Assembly: GCA_017591395.1 (NCBI GenBank)
Contig: WEDG01000729.1
Span: forward strand, 62,001-126,000
Direction of reading: 5' to 3'
DNA from: Schistocephalus solidus
Lineage: Eukaryota; Platyhelminthes; Cestoda; Diphyllobothriidea; Diphyllobothriidae
DNA: 64,000 nucleotides
Part shown: positions 45,020 to 57,900 of the stretch, piece after piece
Numbering within the stretch: the first letter of the stretch is position 1
How the letters are laid out: every line of letters begins with the position of its first letter
Notes under the pieces: generated by a model
What the model saw: the letters and a program-made list of their open reading frames with translations, nothing else
Databases searched by the model: none
Told to the model about the DNA's origin: nothing
Made by a program: the position numbers and the translations under genes

Positions 45020-46330
45020 ATTTTAAAGGGTTACAGGCATTGCCCTTGATGACCCTATTAATGTAAAGTTATCACTGCATATGTACAGTCAGGAAAAAAT
45101 TGTGGACATTTGGAATGATTTTGAGTCGAAGCATTACATAACTTTGAATGCGCTTTCACTGCTTTAGGCGGAACATTTTTTAAGAAAGGTAGAGCCCGAA
45201 TGATTGTGCAAGGCTGTCTTTAAGTAATAATGTTGTGAGACTCGTCTTTTGTCAAAAATTGTGTTATCAGGCCTTCTTTTAAAATCAAAATGCTTTTTGA
45301 TGGTTAACATATCGCATGGTAACGAATTGCAAGTTCGTACCACTCGTTGGCTGGAGAAAAACTTTACGAAGTTCAATCGCTTGCATTCACTATTTACCTT
45401 GTAATGATGACCATGCATATGAGAATTGTGCAGGCAAACCCGGAGAAATCTTCCGCTCTCGGGGAGGAGTCATGGCCAGGGATAATCCAAAATTTCCAGA
45501 GCAGGTTACACCATAATTGCCTGTAATAAAGAGGAAATAAGTCAAGCTTTTTCAATCTTTCTTAGTATGTTAAAGCCTCAAGAGCGTCAAACTTTTTTGC
45601 ACTTTGTTGCACCTGTTCGAGGAGGTCAATATCTATCTTCATCCACGCTATCCAGGTTGGTATTCCGTTATCTAAATTTGGTCTCACGAAGACGCCAAAG
45701 ACCTTTCCCAAGTGATCAGGGAGGAATATTTTAAATGCACGTCTGATCCAATGCAGCATATATTTTTCCTTCTGAATTGCTTTCTTACAGTGTTCTGAAG
45801 GCATCAAATTCGTATTTGTCCACATGTCCAGATCTTTGTTTGTTTCAACATCTTTTAATACAGCACCATTAATAAAGTACTGGTTTTTCTGAAATACTTT
45901 TCGACCGGCGCTTATATGTAGGATCACACACTTGGATACATTAACCCTAAAAAAACCTGGTCGACCAGGCACTTAGTTTGTCGCTATTCGATATTAACCC
46001 TTTTGCGTTATTAGCGCAGCTGACTTCAGTCCATATTTTTATGGCATCGATAAACGTGATAGCTTCACAGTCTAAGTGATTCAGAAAGTCTTTGACGTAG
46101 CTTATGAAGAATAGCAGGCACAAAACCGAACCCTGTGGAACACCACTTTCTACTGTTTCCCATTCCGAGCCAGAGTTACCAACAACAGTTCTCTGCTCTC
46201 TGAAAGACAAGAAATTCTTGATCCAGTTGAAACGTTTTCCTTGAATTCCTACGCCCCAAATCATCTGTAAAAGAAGCCTGTGTGGTACACTATCAAAGGC
46301 CTTCATGAAGTCAAATAATATGACATCTAA
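45020..46330 (-). mobile_element. CR1/Jockey-like family C, 5'-truncated
   Basis: On the minus strand: MKAFDSVPHRLLLQMIWGVG (about 46,306), VESGVPQGSVLCLLFFISYV, and a catalytic box degraded to FIDAIKIW. Then come NQYFINGAVLKDVETNKDLD and FGVFVRPNLDNGIPTWIAW to about 45,562, and a C-terminal piece at 45,164-45,418. The 3' region near 45,020-45,060 resembles the family A 3' UTR wording (tgaccctatt). It is distinct from family A in sequence. Confidence 0.82.
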
Positions 46331-46974
46331 TGGATAAATAAATTGATTTATTAATGGGACACTTCTTGGAAGCCGTCAAATCATCAGAACACAGGAAAAA
46401 ACCTAAAACGAACTCCTCTTTTCATTAACCACTTTAGCTTTGTTTTTGGTTGTATGCTAAGAATGTAGTGTTCGAAATAAGGAGTTTGTTTTAATTTTAA
46501 AAAAACCTGCCTTCCAAGTCTCACAAATAGCTAAATTTGAAAATAAAACAGCTATACAGAATGGGGATGCATTTTTCTGGATAAGCATTGTTAGGGTCAT
46601 AAACGTCTGTTTTAAACGTTCCAGAGTAATCATTCGACAGAGGTTGAAACTTCTGCTGTCGATTCGAAGGGATCGGCACTTCCAATGAGATGCGAATTCA
46701 TTGGATTCCGGTATGGGGTTGTAACGGACCACAGTTGCGACAGGATTGTTTAACTGGAATTGGAACACATTTTGTGTGAATCCCGGATGGGAATGGAGTG
46801 ACCGATAGTTTCATAAGATGGTCGGTGCTCCTTCTCTCCCTACCGCTGACATCGCCTATCGTTACCGCCATCGTACTGTCTCGCAATTCCCTGACTGTCA
46901 GCATCTTCACGACCCTCAACCGCATTTGCCAACAGCACTGCACTCCCCATTCAGTATCTAACTGGTCATTCGTG
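46331..46974. other. No gene recognised
   Basis: Short open frames only; no domain is recognisable. Confidence 0.4.
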
Positions 46975-49690
46975 AATTTATATTTATATTTATATATTTG
47001 GTAAGCACCGGCAAGCCACTGTCTAAAGCAAACATTAGTAACGAAATAAAGTTATGACAATGTGCGCAGATAAAATGTACAAATACTTAATAATGGAGAC
47101 ATAACTTGTCCTGCTATGTCAACAATTAGCGATGTTTTGAAATTTATGATGAACTAGAAAAAATAGGCAGAGAAATAAAACTCCTACCATAAAAATGGAG
47201 GCAGAGTTCAATAAGCCTTCATTTTTAATAGAAGGTAGGAGAAAAAAACAGCTAAGGAAGATAAGGTCAGGTGGTAGAGTAGGGTAATGCTGCAGTAGCA
47301 TTTCAGAATGAGATAATTAAACGTCGATATGATGCGTTCTTGATCACTTAGGCATATGAAACAAAATCTCACGAAAATGTGTCAATGAACTTAAGTCCTC
47401 AGCATCTTAAGATCCAGAATTGAATTCTGATTATGGTAATTATCCAAAGAAACGGCAGCATTTTAGACTGGGGACCACCGAACGTGTACGTCCGAATGAC
47501 TTCATCTTTTGGATGACTGGGTATATAAGGAAACATCATAGTTCAAAGCCGACTCGAGGTAGCGAAAATATAGTTTCAAGAGGGTCAATTCAATTCCCGA
47601 TGATCCTTTCTCCGAGTCATGGGAAAAGAAACTGGGAAAAGATGAGGAAAATAAAAGGTTAATAGAATCAGTGTTAAGATAAATGTGCAGTCTTCGCTTG
47701 AATGCAGATAGACTGGTTAATTATCTTATTTCACTTGGCAAGTTATTCCAAAGAAAACCATACCTAGAAGCAAAGAAGAGAGGGCGCTTACACGTGGAGG
47801 ATGCAGGAGGAGGTATAATTAGTGCAGAATTTCTAAGGTTATAAAGAAGACTAATGAGGGTAATGACAGTAGCTTGGGGAGAGTTGAGCTGTTATTTAGT
47901 CGAAAAAGGAGACAAAAGCCTGCTTCCAGTCTCCTGACCCAAATAAATTTTGGCTTCGTTAGCTGGCATCTTGTTGAGTAGGGTGTAGTTGAAAGAATTG
48001 GAAACAGGAAATTTTTTTGAAATGTCTTTGGACATTTTCAATTTTTGAACGGCTAGATTCGTTCATTAAACCGAAGAAAGAACAGCAAAATTCAAGAATG
48101 GGAAGTACAAACATACGATCAAGTCTTCATTTAATATCAGAAAGGAAGAAATTATAAGAAATAAAGCCGCAAATCTGAGCAGCTGCGGCCGTTATTCTAT
48201 GGGCATGAGGCGAAAGATCTAACTTATTAATGGAGGAACATTCAATCATACGACAACCTTCAAAGATAAGAGTTTGCGGCAGCTTTACAGGCCCAAATCT
48301 CATGTAGCGACACATAGTAGGTGAGAACTCCATTAGCCATGTGGAGTTCCAGGCCGAAAGAGCGTCTAAGTCTAAATGAATTTGTTCTAGGCACCGTTCG
48401 ATCGTAGAGTTAGAGAAGGAATACACGCATTTGAGGTCATGAGCATAAATAAAAGATTAAGAATGTTTAACTGTCGATGAAATATCATTTATATACAGTA
48501 AGAACTGCAAAGGACCTAATATGGTACCTTAAAGGACACCACTAACAATCGGGGTAGCACTTGAGTATGAGGACCCTACTAAAACGTTTTGCTTTCGATC
48601 ATTTAGGTATGATCTAATAAAGCCAGTTAGTGGACTACGAAATCCTATAGCTTCTAGTTTAGCTAAAATTCGTCTATGAGGCACTTTATCGAATGCGTTA
48701 CTAAGATCAAAATAGATAACTACTACAGATAGATGATCATTACGCAGAGAGGTTAGTAAATTTAGAAAAGACATGTGGCAGGTTTCACAAGAGCGGTCCA
48801 GTAAGAAGACGTGTTGGGAACAGTTGATAATTTTATTGCTTATGCAAAAATGCGTGATTTGTTTTGCAATTATTTTTCGAAGAGTTTAGCAAGAGAGGGC
48901 GTTTTATGAACACTGCGAACGTAATGAATGTCCGAGCGGGAACCAGATTTAAAAACTGGTATTATAATAGACGTTTTTCAATAATCGGGGAAGAAATCAT
49001 TTTCGAGAAATACTGAAAATAATTTGTTTATTTAAAGTTGAAAATCCATTAACTGTTTAATAAGTGAGTTTGGAATGTTATCAGTTCCAACCGAATGTGA
49101 ATTTTTTAGGTGAGCTATTTCTTTTTGAATACGTGAAGGCGAGAAAGTAATGGTTTTCAGAAGTTAATTTGAATTTGAAAGCAGAAGAATTGTGGGAGTG
49201 GGGCTAGTTTCAGTGGTAAAGTGGTTGGCTATAAACGAATTTAACAATTGTGCTTTGCCCAAATCATCTGTAACGAATTTTTTGTTTCAGTCGAGTAAGG
49301 GCGGAGTTACATTCAGACGCTTAGCGGATGACTGAACATGGAAAATTTGAGCAACAGATTTGAATAAATTGGCATCACTTAGTGCCCGAGACTCCCTACG
49401 CTTATCTCTCGCGAGCCTACATTCGATGCTCATTAAAATATTTGTGCAATCCGTAAGTGAACTTACAAAGAGCTTTTAGATGAATCTTAAAATTGCTTTC
49501 GTAATTTTTTAAGTCTGTTTTGGAGAAAATGTGGAACAATAGAAGAAGCTGTATTTGAATTAAAAATCTTAAACGGGATAAAAGCCTGGATTGTTTCTGT
49601 GAGGCTCTGCAATAGCTCACGGAAAAAGTTTGGATCGTTGATTGAAAATATGCTATGCCAATCTAGAGTGCTTACGAATTTATTTATTAA
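46975..49690 (-). mobile_element. CR1-like family D, 5'-truncated copy 2
   Basis: It parallels 50,437-53,110 nearly base for base. The 3' end carries a tttatattta run followed by gcaccggcaag. Minus-strand pieces include VVVIYFDLSNAFDKVPHRRI (48,660-48,720), the box YAHDLKC near 48,430-48,450 in place of YADD, and LDALSAWNSTWLMEFSPTMC. Homology to copy 1 ends at about 49,690. Many frame breaks are present. Confidence 0.85.
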
Positions 49691-50436
49691 TTTTACCACC
49701 TCCCGCTCCAAACGAATCGATTAAACAGGTCCCCAGTATTCGATTCTATCTTTATACTTCTCTTTTATTGTCTAAAATTTGTAACCGTTAACATAGACCC
49801 CTTAAGTTATAAACTTATTATCTCCTGCTATCTATACATGTGTGCCTGATGAAGTGCTTCCATAAATATATAATCCACAGCGTGCGCTATCCTCGACATC
49901 CGCGAACGCTACAGGGTCTGCAGAATAATAAGACTTAGTTGAACTTATCGCTAAATACGGGGGAAATGGATTAGGAGCAAGAATAGTTTAACGGTAAGAA
50001 ACTTGCAATGCTTTCCTACAGTCGTTATATTTGTATTTGATAATATAGTGTTGATCATGTTTGAAACAGCTAGTTCTAGTCGTTTCATAAAGCTAGATCA
50101 AAGCCTAGGCGTCAGGTTTGTTGCACATTCAAATTACGTAGAGCATACATGATGTTAAAACGCAAACATATACTTCTAACAGACAGGGCAAAATATGTTT
50201 TGCAAATTATTTTTTAAGCAAATTCTTTAAAAATCATAAAATTATGTATCAAAATAAAGAGGCTATCGGAAAAAATTTGAAAATTTATAATTATCATAAA
50301 TTGTTTTAGCAATTTCAACAGTAGAAAAAAAGCTGCTTTTAGTTAATGGATATATAAATCATTAACGTGAGATTCCTTGCGTATGGCCAACGAATAGGCA
50401 TTTATGAGTCTTTAAGGTCACTTACCACCAGCTATA
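49691..50436. other. AT-rich spacer, no gene recognised
   Basis: It lies between the two family D copies and shows no coding or repeat structure that I can support. Confidence 0.4.
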
Positions 50437-53400
50437 TTTATTTATTTATTTAGAATTTATATTTGGTTAGCACCGGCAAGGCACTGTCTAAGCAAACATT
50501 AGTAACGAAATAAAGTTATGACAATGTGTGCAGATGAAATGTACAAATACATAACTTGTCCTGCTATGTTAACAGATAGCGATGATTTAAAATTAATGGT
50601 GAACTAGAAAAAATAGGTAGTGGAAAAAAACTCCTACCATAAAAATGGAGGCAGAGTTCAATAAGCCTTCATTTTTTAATAGAAGGTAGGAGAAAAAACT
50701 GTTTATGAAAAAATGGTCAGGTGGTAGAGTAGGATAATACGATAGAATCATTTCCGAATGAGAAAATGAAACGTCGAGGTGATTCGTTCTTGATCAATTA
50801 GGCGTATGAAACAAAATCTCACCAAAATGCGTCGATGAACTTAAGTCCTCAGCATCTTAGGATCCAGAATTGAATTCTGATGATGGTTAGTATCCAAAGA
50901 AACGGTAGCATTTTAGACTGTGGACCACCGAATTTGTACGTCCGAATGACGTCATCGTTTGGATGACTGGTGATATCAGGAGACATCATAGTTCATGGGC
51001 GACCCGAGGTAGCGAAAATATAGTTTCAAGAGGGTCACTTAAATTCCCGATGTTCCTTTCTCCGAGTCATGGGGAAAGCTACTGGGAAAAGATGAGGAAA
51101 ATAAAAGGTTAATAGAATCAGTGTTAAGATAAATGTGCAGTCTTCGCTTGAATGCAGATAGACTAGTTAACGACCTTATTTCAATTGGCGAGTTATTCCA
51201 AAGAAAACTATACCTAGAAGCAAAGAAGGGAGAGCGTTTACACGTGGAGGATGCAGGGGAAGGTATAATTAGTGCAGACTTTCTTAGGTTATAAGGAAGA
51301 ATAACAGGAGTAATGACAGAAAGCTTGGGGAGAGCTGAACTATTATTTGGTCGGAAAGGAGACAAAAGCCTGCTTCAAGTCTCCTGACGCAAAGAAATTT
51401 TAGCTTCATTAGCTGGCATCTTGTTGAGTAGGAAGTAGTTGAAAGATTCGGAAATAGGAGGTTTTTTGTGAAATGTCTTTGAAAATTTTCAATTTTTGAA
51501 CAACTAGATTCGTTTATGAAACCGAAGAAAGGACAGAAAAATTCAAGAATGGGAAGTACAAACATACGATAAAGTCTTAATTTAATTTCAGGAAGGTCGA
51601 AATTATAAGAAATAAAGCCGTAAATCTGAGCAGCTTTGGATGTAATTCTATCGGCATGAAGCGAAAGATCTAATTTATTGGTGCAACCTTCAAAGATAAG
51701 AGGTTGCGGCAGCTTTACAGGCCCAAAGCTCATGTAGCGACACTTAGTAGGTGAGAACTCCATTAGCCACGTAGAGCTCCAGGCCGAAAGAGCGTCTAAG
51801 TCTGAATGAATTTGTTCTAGGCACCGTTCGGTCGTAGAGTTAGAGAAGGAATACACGCATTTGAGGTCATGAGCATAAATAAAAGATTAAGAATGTTTAA
51901 CTATCGATGAAATATCATTAATATACAGTAAGAACTGCAAAGGACCTAATATGGTACCTTAAAGGACACCACTAACAATCGGGGTAGCACTTGAGTATGA
52001 GGACCCTACTAAAACGTTTTGCTTTCGATCATTTAGGTATGATCTCATAAAGTCAGTTAGGGGACTAAGAAATCCTATAGCTTCTAGTTTAGCTAAAAAG
52101 TCGTCTATGAGGCAATTTATCGAATGCCTTTCTTAGATCAAAACAGAAAACTACCACAGAGAGATGATCATTACGAAGAGAGGTTAGTAGATTTAGAAAA
52201 CACATGTGGCAGGTTTCACAAGAACGGTTCGGTAAGGAGCCGTGTTGGGAAAAGTTGATAATTTAAATTGCTTATGAAAAATCCGTGATTTGTTTTGCAA
52301 TTAGTTTTTCGAAAAGTTTAGCAAGAGAGGGCATTTGATGAATATCGCGATAGTTATGAATGTCTGAGCGGGAACCAGATTTAAAAACTGGTATTATAAT
52401 AGAAGTTTTCCAGTAATCGGGAAAGAAACCATTTTCGAGAAATACTGAGAATAACTTGCTTAATAAAGGTTGAAAATCCCTTAACTGTTTAATAAGTGAG
52501 TTTGGAATGTTAGCAGTTGCAACCGAATGTGAATTTTTTAGGTGAGCTATTTTCTTTTGAATACATGAAGGCGAGAAATTAATGGTTGTTAGAAGCGAAT
52601 TTGAAAGCAGAGGAATTGTGGGAGTGGGGCTAGTTTCAGTGGTAAAGTGGTTGGCTATAAACGAATTTAACAACTCTGCTTTGCCAAAATCGTCTGTAAC
52701 AAATTTTTTCTTACTGTCGAGTAAGGGCGGAGTTACATTCAAACGCTTAGCTGATGACCGAACATGGAAGATATGAGCAACAGATTTGGATGAATTGCTA
52801 TCACTTAGTGCCCGAGACTCCCTACGCTTATCTCTCGCGAGCCTACATTTTCGATGCTAATTCAAATATTTGTGCAATCCTTAAATGTACTGACAAAGAG
52901 CTTTAAGATGAATCTTTAAGTTGTTTTCGTAATTTTTTAAGTCTCTTCATGAGAAAATGCGGAACAGTATAATAAGCTGTATTTGAATTAAAAATCTTAA
53001 ACGGGATTAAAGCCTGAGTTTTTTCTGTGAGGCTCTGCAATAACTCACGGAAAAAGTTTCGATCGTTGATTGCGAATATGCTATGCCGATCTAGAGTGCT
53101 TACGAAATTATTTATCATTTCATGATTTGTGTTAGCAAAGTCGAGGTTATTGCATTTAACCTCAGGCTTCGTAAAAAGGGGGACTGGAAAACAACAGTGA
53201 ATTATTGCATGATCACTTGTGAAAAAATCAGGATGAAAATTCATAAAGAGAGGGTGGACATCATTTGTAAAAATAAAATCTAAAATGTTGTCATTTCAAG
53301 TAACTGATCTGACCAGTTGGGACATGTTTGAAAAGTTAATAATATCGACCAATGTCTGATGTTTAGGCGGAGAGGAATTTGCCTGCCAGTCAATATCTGT

Positions 53401-54900
53401 CAGATTTAAATCGCCTACGATTATTTTGACATCAAATTGGGTGTCTGCAACTTTTTCAAATAGTTCACAGAGCTCGCTTTCATTGCCAGAATAACACGGA
53501 GGATTATAGACACAGCCAATTAACGCTTTTTTATTGTGAGGGAGGATGACTGAAGCAAAGCATACATTTCCAGAAAAGGACGAAATGCTCAGCTGAAAAG
53601 GGAAATGTACAAAGGATGACTTAATATAAAGGAGGCAACCACCGCCACGTTTTTCAGCGCGGTCTTGTCGGTACAAATTGAAATTATCTATAGCAAGCGT
53701 TGAGTCAGAAATAAGAGAGTGAGCCCAGGATTCAGTGATGCACAGCATATCTGGATCAAGCTCAAAGGCTACTGTTCTAAGCTCAGCCATCTTATTTACA
53801 ACTGATCTCGCATTGAGTGAAACTAAGCTGAGCGTATTCCTGAGCTGCAGGTTACGCTCATCAGTATTTATAAAAAAGGATAATTTGGTGGCGGAGAAGA
53901 AAACTGGAAAGAAGAAACGAAAGGTGGGAAACAAAATTGCTCTGGTCTACAATTTGTCGAAATGTTACTGTTAAGAGAACTGAGATTATTGTAATACGGC
54001 ATATTTTGATGAAAACCTTGGAAAGGAAGGCTATATTGTGGCGTTTGAAAGATAGGGGTGGCATAGAAATGAGATTTTGAGAGAAGTTAGCATTAATTGA
54101 CGGAAAACGTGCATTTGAAAAAGGAATAAATGATAAATGGTAACATAAATGGTAACATAATTAGAAGCGTTAATTATTTGGGATTTCGGCCACCTTTTGG
54201 GTTGGGAAGGATGCTAAAATTAGCGTTCGCAGCTGTTGTAGATGCTGAGGGGTTAGCAGTTTTCCCATCGGTAATGACATTACTGATTTTAATGCCTGGA
54301 TTAGCCAATGATTCAGATTTACGAGGAGTTTTCTTAGGTTTAGTAGATTTGGCAGCTATAGCAGGCATGGTTTGCTTGGGATGAGAAATAAGTGGCTTTG
54401 ACACAATTTCACTCAAACCAGGAACAAGGTTAACGGGTGAAGATTTAGCTGGAATCGAAATTGCTGTCGATCCGGAGGGCCGTGGGTTTGCATTAGCTAC
54501 AGGACAAACCTCTGAGATAACTTTTGATATTGAAGGTGTAGACGAAGGCTTCTTGTTTACTAATGAGGGTGAAACCCGACGTTCCATTGGGGTTTTATCC
54601 CTACAGATAAACAACTTGTTTTTTTCAACTATTGAGCTGAGTGCTCATGCTTAGAGAATATAAGGTCAACTTCAATCGCTGAAAAAATTTTGACCAGAAC
54701 TGGCGGGTTTTTGCTACGGGAAAACAACTTTTAGCTTCAGCGACTTTAAAGTTAAAGCCGCATGAGTATCTTGCTCATACCCAGCAGGTGTACCACAAAA
54801 CCAGGTGGTCAGTCCTCGAAATAAATTCTTTCTCTCTATGTGCATTGAAGACCATCGTAAGAGGTTCAGAAATGGAGTGAAATAACTAATCGTGGAAGCT
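50437..54900 (-). mobile_element. CR1-like family D, longer copy 1 with ORF1 fragment, endonuclease and RT
   Basis: On the minus strand: an ORF1 fragment (54,614-54,174) with RDKTPMERR, then a Ser/Pro/Lys-rich tail. The endonuclease follows (53,934-53,296) with LNARSVVNKMAELR, CITESWAHSLISD, GGGCLLYIK and VGDLNLTDIDW. The RT N-terminus (52,742-52,272) has SWKTS-like DYWKTSIIIPVFKSGSRSDI. The RT C-terminus (51,856-51,284) includes LSAWSSTWLMEFSPTKCRYM. The catalytic box is YAHD. The 3' end is a (TATT)n run at about 50,437-50,452. Frameshifts make it inactive. Its 5' end abuts the 3' tail of family E. Confidence 0.88.
53296..53934 (-). pseudogene. Endonuclease domain of family D copy 1
   Basis: This is the longest open piece of the element. 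Motifs in order are SLNARSVVNKMAEL (Asn), DMLCITESWAH (Glu), GGGCLLYI, IGCVYNPP and IIVGDLNLTDIDW (the GDFN-type Asp with Leu for Phe). The terminal SDH block lies beyond the break, near 53,215, as TSDHAIIHC in the next frame. The layout is that of an APE endonuclease of CR1-like elements. Confidence 0.87.
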
Positions 54901-54929
54901 TCTGGCCTGAGTATTCACTTCCAGTGAAA

Positions 54930-57900
54930 TGGCTATCAATAAATAATAAATAAATAAATAAATAAATTGTATATTTAAGGCCCAGAGGGCCCCATCATTA
55001 CAAACTTAGTACCATGGTTTAAATAAATACAAAGTGGATAATTGCTGCACTATGTGAGCATCCATATGAACAGCAGAAATGAGTAGTACGGTAAACATAT
55101 CCGATTCAAAAAGATTTGCCATTTTTAAAACAAAAGTCAACAATCGTTGGCATATACGGTGAACTCGAAAAGAAGCAGTAAAAAAAACTCCTAGGGTTAA
55201 ATCGGAGGCGGAGTTCGGGCGAGCCACCAATTTAAAAAAAAATAGGAGAAAAAAAACTAAATGCAATGGGATAGTATTGTGATGTTTCTGACTGCGTATG
55301 AGGGTTTGGGACGCTCATTGTCGGGTGAGAGGTAATATAGCAGTCAGAGCTACTGTTTATAAACACCAGTGGAGGTGAGAGAGGACGAACTCATCGTAGA
55401 CAACATGGTCGAAACGAAGAGGGGACAGAAGAGGTCACAAGATCATCATCGAGATGCGACCTTGCTGACTGTATAGTCCATCACCAAAGAGGCGAAACCA
55501 TCAGAACCCACCTCGATCATCAACAGATCCTGGGAGACTATCGTCAGGGTTGCAAATTCGAAGGAAAATATCAAGGTTGTCAAGAGTTGGCAATGCTAGT
55601 TTAAAAAGGAGGGGAAGAAAAAGTGAATGCAAAAGATTGACTCTGCAGAGGATGATGGAAAATATAATTAGAGACCCATATAATATCAAGGGAGCTGCCT
55701 CAAATACCAGGAGGACCCTTTTCAAAATTCAAAAGTTGCGAGTTTGGGAAAGAAACAGACAATTAGGACTTTATATCTTCCGAAGTTAAATGTTTGCGTA
55801 ATTTGGTTTTCAAAATAGCTAATGTAGACGACAACCTAATTTGCAGTGGTAGATTATTCCATATGAAAGCATATTTGGAGGCAAAAAACTGAGACCGGTT
55901 GGTTGTGGAGCTAAGGGTGGTGAAATGATCATGGAGGAATTACGAGTGGCAACGGGTCGATTTTACCGGAGTGAGAGCGTTAATTCGTGGATATTTGGGC
56001 TAGAATTAACGCGAAACAGGAAGCAGAGACCGGCTTCGAGTCTTCTAACCCACAGAAATTTAATGTTTGCTAACTGGCATCTATCCGTATAAGAGAAACT
56101 GGATCCAGGAAGAGAAAATAGTTTTCGAGTAAAAACCCTCTGAACTTTTTCAATCTTACTGCGGTCAGAGGCGTTCATCAGCCCAAATAGGGGACAGCAG
56201 TATTCGAGGAAAGGAAGAACAAACATGCGGTATAGGTTTAACTTTATTTCCGGAAGGAAGAAATTATGTGATATAAAACCACATATCTGTGCAGCCTTTG
56301 CAGAAATTCGATCTGCATGAGGCGATAATGCTAGCTTATTCGTGTAACTTAGACCTAAGTCTTTTATGGTTGATCGTTCTAAAAGTGTACTGTTTTGAAA
56401 TACTAGGGGTCCAGGAAGCTTAGCGGGGCCAAAACACATGAAACTGCTCTTGGATGGAGAAAATTCCATCTGCCAAGTACAGCTCCAACGTGAGAGCATA
56501 AGTAGATCAGTGTTGATTTTATCAACGCAACTATTGGCAGTGTCTTTAGATAATGAATAAATGCACTTGAGATCGTCAGCGTAAACGAAATTTTGTGAAT
56601 TTGTGAGTAAAGTTGAACAGAAGGGGACCTAGAACGGTGCCTTGAAAAACGCCACTCGTGATCGGTTGAGGCATTTAATAGCTATTACCTACTAGGACCT
56701 TCTGGCTGCGGTTAGACAAGTAGAAACCAATGAAGTCAAGGAGAGGAGGCCAGATGCCAAGGGCTTCCAGTTTCGCTAGAAGACGTCTGTGCGGTACCTT
56801 GTCAAAGGCTTTGCTCAGGTCAAAGTAGATCACAACCACTGACTGTTGCTAGTTACGAAGGGAAGTGACGAGATTAAGAAAAGCTAAGTGACACACTTCG
56901 CATGATCTCCCAGGTAGAAAACCATATTGTGAGTCGCTTAAAAGCTTATTTTCTTGGAAAAGTCGAGAATTTGATTACAAATAATTTTTTCAAGAAGTTT
57001 TGCGAGAGCCGGGGTTTTGTGAACGCCTCGATAATTATTTACGTTGGAACGAGATCCCGACTTGAAAACAGGAAGAATAATAGATGTCTTCCATGATTCA
57101 GGAAAGAATCCGTTTAAAAGATAAACTGAGAATACATGGCTAAGCAATCGGGGAAAGCTCGGCACTCTCTTAATAACTGAGTTTGGAATACCGTCAGTTC
57201 CCGAAGAGTGCAAGTTTTTCAGACGCATTATTTGCTTACGAATTAGTTCTAAGGAGAAATCAATAGTGCTGATAACATTCAATGAGGATGCCTGAAACGT
57301 CGGAACCGGTTCAGATTCCACCGTAAGATGATTTGCAAAGAACGCACTAAACAGTTCTGCCTTGTCAGAGTCTTCCAGAACGAAGTTCTTGTCTTCATTT
57401 AGTAATGGAGGTATTTCATAACCTCGTTTAGAAGAGGATCGACGGCGGAAAAGTTGAGCAACAGATTTTGCAGAGTTTGGCTCACTGAGTGCGCAAGATT
57501 CCCTTTGTCTGTCATGTGCAAGACGAATCTTAGAGGCTAATTCAAAAATCTCTGCGATTCTTAGATGTACAGATAACGAACTAGTATATTGATCTTTCAA
57601 CTGCTTCTTCAATTTCTTTAGTCATGGCAAAAGAAAATGAGGAACGGTTGATTCCGAGACGTAGGGCTTGACTATTTTGGTTGGCACAAGCTTCAGGATG
57701 TTATTTGAAACGACTGACACGAGTCACAAAGACTTGCTGCGTCGTTCATGGAGGAGAGATTCTGCCAGTCCAATGAGTCCAAAAAGTTGTCACTTAAGCT
57801 CATATCTGCGAGGTCAAAAGCATGATAGGTACGAATGGCACTAACCCTTTTTCGATGAAACAATCGGAAGGCAACAGTGAATTAGTGTATGATCACTTTG

